Part shown: piece by piece, positions 48,701 to 60,700 of the stretch
Position numbering within the stretch: position 1 is the first letter of the stretch
Layout: every line of letters begins with the position of its first letter
Source: Terebella lapidaria
Taxonomy: Eukaryota; Annelida; Polychaeta; Terebellida; Terebellidae
DNA length: 64,000 nucleotides
Reading direction: 5' to 3'
Assembly (NCBI GenBank): GCA_949152475.1
Contig: OX424560.1
Span: forward strand, 6,882,001-6,946,000
Notes under the pieces: generated by a model
Told to the model about the DNA's origin: nothing
Seen by the model: only the letters and a program-made list of their open reading frames with translations
Databases searched by the model: none
Program-made: the position numbers and the translations under genes

Positions 48701-51700
48701 AAAGTCGACGGAGTAGTCTACCGGAAATGGAAAACGGCAGAAGGAACCAACCGAATGCAGTTAATAACCCCGAAGGAGCTGAGACAGGAGATTTTCCGTC
48801 TGACCCAACAGAGCCGGACGGGAGGACACCTCAGAAGCAGAAGGATGGCGGCTAGCATTCGGAGGCGGTATTTCTGGCCGGCTATGATGCGGGACATAAA
48901 GCAGTGGATGCTGAGCTGTGACGAATGTGCGTCAAGAAGTATGCAGAACTTGAAACGATCTCCGATGCAGAAATACCGGGTTGGAGCGCCCATGGAGAGG
49001 GCGGCAATGGACGTGATGGGTCCGTTACCTAAATCCACCCGGGGGAACCGGTACATCTTAGTAATCGGTGATTACTTCACCAAGTGGGTAGAGGCTTACC
49101 CGATGCCGAATCAGGAAGCGGTGACGGTTGCGGACATATTCGTCAACCAGTTTGCAGCGCGGTACGGTATCCCGATGGAGATCCACACCGACCAAGGCAG
49201 AAATTTCGAGTCCGACTTGCTGAGAAATGTTTGCAGAATCCTGGGGATTCACACGACACGGACAACCGCTTTCCGACCTCAGTCGGACGGTTTCATTGAG
49301 CGATTCAACCGGACGCTGCAGCAACGTAAGCGAGCCGCAGACCAACTGGGATCAGCTAGTACCGTTGGCGATGGCAGCTTACCGGAGTACCCCGCAGGAG
49401 ACAACCGGGCAGAGTCCCAACTTGCTGATGCTGGGCAGAGAAGTCAACACTCCGGTAGAGTTACTGATTGGCAGACCGCCGGGCGAATCGACAGCAGAAG
49501 TAACAGAGTATGGCAGTCAGCTCCGGGAGCGACTAGAAGCAGTATACAAGGCAGTTCGAGTGAAATCTGGCAGAGAGATGGAACGGCAGAAGAAGCTGTA
49601 CGACCGGAGGAAGGTCGACAATCAGTTCCAGCCAGGAGACCGAGTGTGGATGGCGGTCAAAACACGGAAGAAGGGCAAGGCACCCAAGTTGCAGAGGAAG
49701 TGGAGCGGTCCAAAGCTAGTGCTGAGCAGATTTACCGACGTGACCTACGAGATTGCAGAGAGTGAAACTCGGCAGAAGGTGGTTCACTTCGATTTGCTGA
49801 AACCGTATAATGGTGTCAAGCATCCGAGATGGATGAGGCAGAGAATGGCGGATTCCTGGAGGCAGACGGAGCCGCCGAAGCAGAGTAGTGTTCCGGAGAC
49901 GGAACAGACGGTCTCTGAGTCGGATACGGACTCGGAGTAAAGCCGCAGAGGACGAAGAAATATGAGAAGACGGAGTGAGCTGTAGAGCAGGAGAAGGAGA
50001 TAGCTGAGACCCTGGTAAAACGTTGAGTTCCGGCAGAAGAGCGACCGCAAGAAGTCGGAACAGTGAGCAAGTGCTGGTTCCGGAAACAGGGCGGAGAAAG
50101 GAAGCAGAGCGGAACGCGGTGCGGAGACCGGATAGAGACATCCTAGAGGTTCTGACTGGGTTGAGCGCATAGTCAACCAGTCCAGGGTAGCGGCCAGGGG
50201 TCCAGAAGAACCTGGGTTAGCGGTCTAGTATCTCCAGAGAAGCAGCTACACGTCTTCCGTATTCAGAGAATTAAGACGGAAAAGTTTTCCGGCTGTAGAC
50301 ATCCAACCGGAGTTTCCACTTAGCAGAGACAGTAAACCGGCTGCAGATCGACAGAAGCGGTGAAACATCATTCCAGATAGGAAGGGCCCTCCTTCTGGAC
50401 AAGAATGTATGCAGTTTCCAGTGTCGACAAGCAGTAATACCAGTGAGCAGATATGCAGTTGACGAAGCAGTACAGATGGCGGAAACGTCCAACTTGCAGT
50501 ATAGATGTTCGTCTAACAGGCAGATTCAACTGGCTGAGACTCTATTCAACCCTCCTGATGGCAGAGATACTTCAAAATTGCAGATACTTCGCTCGGAGTA
50601 GCAGTTGAAAGGGAGCCGGAAAAAACCCGGAGAAGCCGGTTGAGCCGGAGACGGACACCTCGCGGTTAACGGTTGAGTTTTTGCATAATTGTGACGTCAC
50701 TCCTGAGGCAGCCAATCAGCGTGGAGCTTTTCAAGTCACGTGAGCAGAAAGGGTATAAAAGGGCCTTGAAATCGGGCTCTGAGAGCAGTTGAAGAGCAGA
50801 CCTCGAGCTGTGCACATCGCTGTTAAAGTTTGGCGGAATCGAATCAAGTCCAGCATTTTCCGGCAGCGGCAGATTTTGCAGTGAAAAACGACTAAATGTT
50901 TCCCGGAAGACCACCAGTCCGGAGAAGCGGTGCAGCAGAAGCGGTGCAGTAAAAGCGGTGCAGTAGATCGACAACTTCAGTTTCCCGGCTTTCCGGAATG
51001 GCCTACTCGGCGTTCCTTGGAAGACAAGATCGCGGCCGGAGCAGAGATTGGGCAAGCCCTCAGCCACTGGAGTATAGCCGGCTGTGTAGGCGGTGTGACC
51101 GGATGTTCGAGAGTGAGACGGACAGGAGACGGCATGTGTGCCCAACCCAGAGGTATCATTGCTGTTTGTGTGCCTTCTACGGCAACCGGGCGAACGACCT
51201 TAGGCGGCATCTCCGGGAGATGCACGGCTGGAAGTACCCTTCCGGGAACCGTCCTCCTCAGGACGAGGCAACCCTCAACCATGTGGGAACCTTCGATTCG
51301 GCCTGGCGGGGGACAGCAACGCAGTCTCGGCGGAAGCGGTTCCGGAGATTCTGCACACAGTCTCCCAGGGAGAAACCAGTTCTGGAGACTTATGCGGACC
51401 AGCTTCCGTTCGGACCTGACTGGGATGCCGGAGCAACCGCCCCCATCGGACAACCTGAGCAGTTAGATTTGCCGGAATGGGCCCCGGACCCACAGGGCTG
51501 TCTCCGGGCCGCCGAGGAAGACCAAGCGGAGGATTGGGAGGCGGAAATCCGTGCCAGAGAATACCGGCCTCCATCTCCCACCTCGGAACCGGAGACGGAT
51601 GAGTCGGATTATGTGACGGCAGATGAGGAATCCTGGACGGAAGCGAAGGCAGTGTGGCAGTAGCAGAGGCAGATGGCAGTGTGGCGGTAGACGGAGGCGG

Positions 51701-54700
51701 TTGACAGTTTGGCGGAGACGGAGAAGAAAGAGCGGTGGCAGATAGCAGCAACAACAACACGGGAAAAAAAAAAAAAAAAAAAAATATTATTTATCCAAGA
51801 AGACCACCAGGAGGAGTTGCAGTTTGCTGAGCAGCCAATCATCAAGCAGATAAGCCAGTCACGTAACTTCCAGAGACTATAAAAGGGGGCAGATAGCTGT
51901 TACTGGATGCAGAAGGCAGTTTGCTGTAGCTGAGTCAACATCGACACAAAGCAGAGAATCAGAATGCCGAAAGTAAAGACAACACCCCGCAAGCCCCGCC
52001 CTCACCGGTGTGAAGACTGCAACCTAGAGTTCAAGAGCAAGCACACGTTGCTCCGGCATGTCACGGAGCAGCACACGAGTGAAGTCACCGTCTTCGCCTG
52101 TCCGCAGTGTGAACATTGGAGCAGACGGAAAGAGGGGACACAGAAGCATCTGCAGTCCCGGCACACAATGGACGCGAACCCAATTCGACTAAGGGTTGGC
52201 AGAGAGCAGTTTGAGGAGAAAAGCCTCCGGTCCAAGATGACCCCACGGAAAAGCAAGAAGCCGGTAACACGGCTTGACCAGTTGTCGGATACGGAGTCGG
52301 AGTCGGGAGGTTCGGTTTCGTCCCGGACCCGGTACCGATCTGGTACCCAGTCGGTGGCCGCCTTAGCAGCCGACGTTTCGTCCACGGAGGCAGGGAGTAG
52401 TTCGGAAGAAGAAGCAGAGCTGAAAATCATGGCAAGTGAAGACGAGTTACAGGACCCGGAAGACCCGAAGCCGGTTAAGCCGCCAGTGACCCGGAGTTCT
52501 TCCCGGAACACCTCCCGGAAAAACAGCCCAGACCCATCTCGAGGTACCGGAGCAGATCGAGACCGCGGAAAGAAGCAGAGTCGCAGCCGTTCGCCGGATA
52601 AATCCGGTCGCCATCAACGCCGGGAATATAGGAAGGAGAGCCCGGAGCACGCCAAGGACCGAGGCGGAGAACGTGGCCGAGAGGAGAAACGACACACCCC
52701 AGTCTTCAGGAGGCAGCGTCAAGGGAAAAGGCAAGGCGGTGTATGACTACAAGTTCCGGCTGTTGGAGGAAGGTTCCAGCGGAGCAGCGGCAGAAGTTGG
52801 AGTGGCGGACATTGCGGAAATGCAGAGCAGAGACGATGAGGAAGACCTTTTCCGGAGCCCACCTCCGAGAACGACTAGCAGTGGCAGAGCAGTGAGCAGC
52901 GTGATTGTCCGGCCCGGAGGCGGAGCAGAAAGCAGATCCAGCGGCCGAGCCGATAGCAGAGCAGATAGCCGAGCCGATAGCAGAACAGATAGCAGAGCAG
53001 ATAGCCGAGCGGACAGCAGACCCATTGGCAGATCCGGAGGCAGACCGGAGACCAAAGCGGAAGGCGGAACCCGGAGCAGAGCTGTCAGTGAGACGGAGAC
53101 CCGAGGATCCACGGAGAGAACTTCACCGGCAACCATTCAAGCAGTAGCCGGAAGCAGAACCAGTTCAGCGGCTAGGGATGACGGAATGGAGTCTTCCGCG
53201 TCTGACCGAAGCCATGCGGACGTGCAGAGAGCCCGGAGGAGTATCCTGGTAGATCAAGCCAGAGCTACACCCGGAATCCTGTCTCCGGTGGAAACCCGAC
53301 CTCGACAGTCTTCCAGTGAGCGGTCCGGGAGGAGACAAGTCCGTGCACCAACCCAGAGTCCACCCTACACATTCTACCCGTTTGGCGGTCCTTCAACTCA
53401 ACCGTGTCCGTCCCATTGTTACCCGGTGAATATTGGGGGACGGAGCGCTTCCGTCTTTGCACCTGCAGTCCCGGAGCACGCCAGATACTATGCAGTACGT
53501 TGGGGACCCGAGCAGTGGGGGCCAGCCGAGATGAGAAACTCCGGCGTCTATGTGGAGATCATGGAGCAGAGAGAGTCACCGTTTGGTCTCATTCCGACCC
53601 GTCAGATCGTCCGGATCCCAGATTGGTCCATCCGGGACGAACGCCTCAGGAATGGGTTCTACGTCCCGCCCCAGTGGAGCCTCCATGATCCCGATCTTCT
53701 CCCGGTTGATGCCAGAGGAACAAGCTTCGGACGACCGTTGGTACCAAATACCATTCCACCTCGTCCGCCGTCGGGGAGCAGTTCGTGCCGTGATACTGGT
53801 GGGCAGTAGTCGTCGCAAGTCGCCGCAAGTCGTCGCAAGTCAAGTCGGCGCAAGGAGAAGAAAGAAGAACCGTTTCCCGGATTCTAGTATAATTAAGAGT
53901 TGAAAAGTGGGAAACGGAACAAGCAAGATATCCGGGTACAGTGACGATAAACTAGTTAAGAGATACCAGTACCCGGATCACGGAAACAAGTTGTGTTTTA
54001 TGATACGGACAGTTTAACGGTTAATAATTTGTATATTTGTGATATGTGATATTGATCTGTTTGGGACGAACAGAGTCTAAGGAAGGGGGAGTGTAACGGT
54101 TTTGGGGCGTACCCAAAAGTTTCCCCTAGGTAATTCTGTTAGTGTTTTGTGATATTATGGTTAAATAACCGTTTATTAAGATGTATATGTGTTTAAAGGT
54201 TCATACGGTTCCGTATTGTTAATGTTTAAAAGGTTTTCCGTCTCGGAACTTGGTATATTTGTGATGTTGGTAAAGACGGAGCCGGAGACGGAGACGGAAC
54301 CGGAGACGAAGTCGGAACAATGGAGTACAAAAACGTAATGACGTTATTTCCGGAAGGTCATGTGATCAGCCTCGTTTTCGGTTTAAAAGGTGACGTGTCA
54401 GCCACTGATTGGTTCTAGAGTGTTTTTAGAAATCCGGAAAATATCAGTGTTTTGGCGGACTATGACGTCACAATAGGTTGGTCACGTGACGTGGGTCTCA
54501 GGTCTATAAAAGCCCCCGCTTCACAGCGGACGGCGGAGTTGGTGTCCTGACGTCGACCTGTGCAGACCCCTTCTCCCATAGCAGAGTACTCCCTTGTTCC
54601 GGATAGAGTCATAGCAGATAAGTCTTCTGACTGTGCACTTGGAGAATAAACATGAAAACTTCAACCGAGTTGTTTTTCCGTGTTCGTTAGGGAACTGGAA

Positions 54701-57700
54701 TTTATAATAAAGTTAGTTCACCGGAAAAGAAAGTAATACGGAGAAAAGAGAGATAAGTCCACAGTCGGTTAAGACCAAGTTGTAACGACGTCTTAGGGTG
54801 ATCCAAGAACCCTGATCACCAAGGAAGGAGACGGAGACGGAGGTGGAATTCAACGGAGCAACTACGGAGGCGGTACCGGACGGAGCAGTTGCAGAGACGG
54901 GAACGACGAAGCAGTTGCAGAGGGGATACCGGACGACGGAGTAGCAGATGCAGTACCTGAAGGAGCGGTTGCGGTAACCGGAAGTGAGAACACTTCCGAG
55001 ATTCTCCATTTCAGGTGCAGTCGCAGGTTGCGGTGAGGCGGAGCCAACCGGAGCAGTTTGCAGTGAGGCGGAGCCTGGCAGAGCGGTTGCAGTATTCGGA
55101 AACGGCAACGTTCCAGGATTCTCTATTCCAGGTGCAGTCGCAGTTTGCAGTAAGGCGGAAAACGACGGAGCTGTTGCAGTAAAGCGGTATCCCGACGGAG
55201 CAGTTGCAGTACCCGGAGACGGAAACGCCTCCGGATCCTTACGTTACAGGTGCAGTTGCAGATTAGCAGTCGGACAACGGTTAAGAGGTCCATTCCAGAC
55301 CACGCTACCAACCTTCAGAGACTTCTAGCCGGAGTTCAACCGTACAGCAGTAGCAGTATCCCGGAGTTTTACCGTTTCAGCTCCGGTTAAATAACAACTC
55401 ACCCACCTCCCAAGAAAACCGGTTTATCAAGACGTCACAGAAGGGTGCAAACCCGTTACAGTATGTTACGTTTGACATTGCAGGTATGTTATGTTTGACA
55501 TTCAGCTTTGACACCATGTAGCAAACAAAACAAATCACACAGTGTGATGTCTGAATGCTGGCAAAAATATGCCAATTTGACTATCTGCCAAGGTCAGCAT
55601 TAGCGAGGTAATGTATATCTCGAATAAATTTAGGAACAGTATGAATAAAAAGGTAATATCAGTTCGTATGTTACTATCGGCAATCGGAAAACACGGTCAA
55701 ACATAACGTACGTAACATTGACTGCTTTATTGCCTGGGTGGAGGGTGGAGTATACGCATATGGACCTGTAATGTATTGACAGACCTGAATTTAAGCAACG
55801 ATGTGAATGTGGCTTGTCACACACGACTCTACTCAACTAGAAATGTATGTTGTGTTTGATTTCCATCAAGAGTAACATACATTCCGTCAAGAGTAACATA
55901 CAGAACTTTAAGCTCTGACAGCATTTTGAAAACTGCATGTCGTGTGATATCAGAGTGTGTTGAAACAACATTTTATACGATAAATAAAAGTCTCGAGCAC
56001 TGTTGTGAGTATTGGGGACTCTATTTATGTTGTGAATGCATAGTTGTACAAATGAGGAGTCGTTTCCAGTTGCGTTCGTTACGTTTTGTTGCGTACGTTA
56101 TTTGAGAAAATGTTTGACACTCTGAAACACTGACTTTGTATTTAGCGCCGCTACGCGGCAGAAGACACATTCAACAGAGCGGAAGTGTGAAAGGCACTTG
56201 CCTGAAACACCGACAACACTTTTTTGACTATGGATGGGTGTCAGGAAACCAGAAACGCTTCTTAAAAGAGGTGCAGTTCGTACATTATCTGCTGACGGAA
56301 AGTGAACTAAATGTATTATAAAACGGGAATTTATTTTTTTATGTGACATATGTGTGTAAGTTGTTCTTTTTATTGTAAGCACGACAGTTGCACTACATAA
56401 ATAGCATATACGTGCAAGCTAAATATTATTTAATAGTTTATTAAATATACGTTGAACATCAAGAAAAAAATTGACGGAATTGAGTAACGTACTGTGACAC
56501 ACTTTAACTCCTTCTGCTATTATTCAAACATCAAAACCCAAGATATGGAACAATTTAAAATTGATCCTAAACATTCCTTGAGCTATATTGTACGTTTAAA
56601 ATAGCATAATGTTGTGTATTTGCCATTATCTAACGCCAAGAAGGGACCGCCCCTCATTTGTCCACTTTTTTTCGCTCGAAAATTAGTACTTTTATTCAGT
56701 TTAAACGGATTTTTAAAAATCTTAAATTAGATCTATAACTTTCAATTATATACGGTTTATGTGGAACATTGTTTGTAACTATGTGGTGAAAGAAAAAAGT
56801 GCTTACTTACGATTATGACAAAATGGTAGTTGGTTTTAATGCTAGAAGTGGCACTGCCCCCCCCCCCCCCCCCAACCAAAAAAAAAATTGGCCATATATA
56901 AGATGCTATTTTGACCATCAAAATCCCATCAAGTGTTGAAGTAAATCCAAAAACAGGCAGTAGGTTATTGTTCTATGATATGTAGTCTAACCATAGTCAA
57001 GAAACTGTACCCTAAAACGCTGTCTGTTTTGTATGTAAGTTACATTTGATTGGCGGTGTATAACGTTCAGGATCTGTATGAATATGGACTGGGTCTTCAA
57101 TCTGGTCATTGGACAAGCCTTGTAGTCATGGATAGAAACTACGCAACAATTTTCAGCGCAATCCATGAAATAAACTGCAGAGTTATAGGCCGAACAAAAC
57201 ATACCAGAATTCTGCTGATAAGGCATGGATCCTGACTGATAAGCATCCTTAAGTTGCATTGCGCGTTACGTTTTTCACAATGGTCATCTTGGTACAGACG
57301 AATCAGCTGAAAAACCCACCCGATTACTTGGACCACGCCCATGTACTTCGAAACAGCAGACATTGACATCTCTTAGTTCTCTTCGTCAATCTTAATTGAC
57401 CCGTAATTCTATTAACTCGTCCAATCACGCTGCGTCGCCTATGCAACTAATCCCCTCTGTTTATTTTGTGTGCTCCTGATCTACTACTCCATCGTCCATG
57501 GCTTCGTGGCGGGCAGAACTGTTTAACGTTCTTCATGCCTGATGATCCAGTGTGAACGCTTCCGGCAGATCATATCATCTAACTACGGTGGCTTCTTTCG
57601 GCCATAATTCTTATTTTATTTTCAAGAACTTATGTAAAATTTATGTTGGCGACGAAAATCATTTTAGACGTGACGAAAACGTTTTAAACGCGTTGAAAAT

Positions 57701-60700
57701 CATTTTAAACGCAACGAAAATATTTTAAACACAACGAAAATATTTTAAACGCCTTGAAAATCATTTTAAATGCAACGAAAATGTTTTGAACACGTTGAAA
57801 ATCATTTTAAACGAAACGAAAATGTTTTAAACGCAACGAAAATAGTTTTAAACGCAACGAAAATATTTTAAAGACGTTGAAAATAGTTTTAAACGCAACG
57901 AAAATGTTTTAAACACAACGAAAATAGTTTTAAACGCAACGAAAATATTTTAAACACGTTGAAAATAGTTTTAAACGCAACGAAAATGTTTTAAACACAA
58001 CGAAAATAGTTTTAGACGCAACGAAAATGTTTTAAACATGTTGAAAATCATTTTAAACGCAACGAAAATGTTTTAAACGCAACGAAAATAGTTTTAAATG
58101 CAACGAAAATATTTTAAACATGTTGAAAATAGTTTTAAACGCAACGTTTTCGTTGCGTTTAAAACTATTTTCGTTGTGTTTAAAATATTTTCGCTGCGTT
58201 TAAAACTATTTTCGTTGTGTTTAAAACATTTTCGTTGCGTTTAAAACTATCTTCACGGTGTTTAAAATATTTTCGTTGCGTTTAAAACTATTTTCGTTGC
58301 GTTTAAAACATTTTCGTTGCGTTTAAAATGATTTTCAATGTGTTTAAAACATTTTCGTTGCGTTTAAAATTATTTTCAACGTGTTTAAAACATTTTCGTT
58401 GCGTTAAAAATGATTTTCAACGCGTTTAAAATATTTTCGTTATGTTTAAAATATTTGCGTTGCGTTTAAAATGATTTTCAACGCGTTTAAAACATTTTCG
58501 TCACGTCTAAAATGATTTTCGTCGGCAACACAAATTTTACATAAGTTCTTGAAAATAAAAAAAAATTATGGCCGAAAGAAGCCACCGTATCTAACACCAT
58601 ACGATATTTACATTCATACCACTGAGTCGGTGTCAATGCTGGCGGACGTTAAATCTGTCCCCGAGGATACCATCAACTCAGTAGCCTTCTGGCTTGTGAT
58701 CATGGTTCAGATATTATGAACTTGTCATATATCTGAACCATGGGGTTTGCTTCGGATTTCTAAATTATTTTCATAGGTTGTTGGGCAGTTGTATGCTGAT
58801 TCCATCAGGTGTACAGTAGAAACAACTACATTTAAAGGGTATATATCACGAAAATATGATATCAGCTTATTTGAAGCCACTCGTTGAGCTGAATAGAACA
58901 GTCTTTACAGAATGTTGCTATCTCGATTTGTTAAAAAGTTATGGCTATTTTAATATTGAAAATCCGGCAAATTTCTCCAGATAGTCTTGAAAAATCTGTC
59001 AGCTAATTAATATGCAAATAAGATGTGTGACGTCATTGACAGCTTGCTTTTTAATTAGGCTATTTAACATGTCACAATTAAGCATTCAGGCTCATATTTG
59101 GTCAACAAAACTCATCAGATATATCATTCAGTAGGAAAAGTCAGTGAGTGCATATAACTTTTGGTTGCCATGGCAAGCAATGGGCTGATTTGGCCCTTAG
59201 CAACCAGGTTGCTAAGGCTGGTATTCAAGTTAAAATAGGATATGAAAGTATCAAACCAATTTAGATACCAAGGTAGTGACTATATTTTGTGGAATTGATC
59301 AACAAAATGTTCAAAAACACACCTTAGCAACCGATACAGGCCTGAGAAGTCACTGACGTTTAGAGCCATTTGTAGATAATGGATGCTATTACTGCTGGTT
59401 TCCCAAGCCTGCATTGGTTGCTAAGGGTTGTGTTCAGATATTTTGATGATATATTCATCAATATATTGTCAATATTCTATTGTCTGAAATGGTTTCATGC
59501 AAGTATATATTGTTTTTGATTAGATATTGACCTTAGGAACCATGGTTGCTAAGGGCCGAGCCAGACTATTGGTTGCCATGGCAACCACGATTTTTTTTAA
59601 ATCACTGACTATTCGAACTAAAAAGCATAAAAATGGGTTTTGGTGAACACATATAGATACAAATGGTCTCATTATTCCATTTAAAAATGCCTAATTAAAA
59701 AGCAGTCTGTCAATGACGTCATACATCTCATTTGCATATTAATTAGCTGTCAGACTTTGTTGTCAGATTCTGTAATTATGTACATGTTTAAAGTGTCATA
59801 ACTTTGGAAGGAATCATGATATCAATATGCTGTGAAGACCAATTGGTTCGTATACATACCAGAATCTAATATCCAATTTTCGTGATATATTCCCTTTAAC
59901 ACACTGTCTGCCCCTGATGACACCGGTGTGTCTTTGGATAAACTGTTTGGTGGGGCTTTGTTTCTGCAAAATGTTGTATTTTACGTTTGTTATTGGCATT
60001 ATCAAAATCTGACTGTATTGGTGGTAAAAAATTGATACGTACAACCATTAACTACCAACACGTATGTCTATTATGTCGTCCACTCACAGTAGGGCATCCA
60101 TGCACCTAGTCACCTCTGTCGATATTGTATGCTCCTGAACTGCTACTCCAGATAATTATTGCAAAGACTAGTGGCCTCTCGGTCATACTGCTCACCCTCC
60201 CCTCTCCCGTATCTGCCTCTTGTAAAGCTAAATAGGCATGGCTTTTCGGGGGGTGTTTCCCAGTTTTGCCAGATTGATGGTAATGAAATGTTGGTCTACT
60301 TTGTCATCTTCAGAAACCTCGTGTCCTCGTGTGTGTTCCAGGCTCCGTCTGGTTCTTTGCTCTCCTTGGTCCGAATAAAAAAAGTCATCAAGGCTTCTTC
60401 AATGAAGATGATGTGGACAGATTTGTGGGTCCCCCTTCATTTGACATTATTCACGCCTGCTGATCCAACGCAAACGCTTGCCAGTAGTCCATATCATGGT
60501 AGCCACATCACAGACTTTATTTGGAAAGTCACCCTACTAGCAGAGTTTCTCTCAATCCAGTACAGTACTCCTTGATCTTAGATGAAGGTCAATTGGGACA
60601 CTGGAAAGTCCTATGTCCTAATTTCTTGCAGTACTACCACCCGCCCGGTACTGACCATTTTATTTTCACATTTCTCTCTATATCTTATGGGCAGTAGTTT

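Larger units (their letters stand above)
43100..55460 (+). mobile_element. Ty3-type LTR retrotransposon with accessory zinc-finger ORFs
   Basis: This fossil is 12,361 bp long in sense orientation inside gene B's fourth intron. Parts are: 5' LTR 43100-44476, primer-binding site from 44483, gag, pol (protease, RT, RNase H, integrase), a non-coding stretch with a promoter-like block, accessory frames with C2H2 zinc fingers, a polypurine tract 54079-54091 (AAGGAAGGGGGAG) and 3' LTR 54092-55460. GTAT flanks both ends (4-bp duplication). Domain order PR-RT-RH-INT is that of Ty3/gypsy (Metaviridae); no envelope-like frame and no chromodomain were seen. The LTRs differ by about two dozen substitutions by my eye (under 2%) plus a few small indels, so the insertion is fairly young. 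It looks structurally complete, with perhaps two breaks in its coding region. A solo LTR of the same family is at 27143-28528. Confidence 0.92.

Noticed and set aside
49700-54091. Envelope gene or chromodomain in the Ty3-type element
   Set aside because: No signal peptide, fusion-peptide or TM pattern is seen after pol, and the integrase C-terminus has a GPY/F-like region without a chromodomain pattern.
57655-58525. CRISPR-like array of short repeats
   Set aside because: The units are contiguous and mirrored around a centre with no unique spacers, in a eukaryotic context; it is a foldback element.
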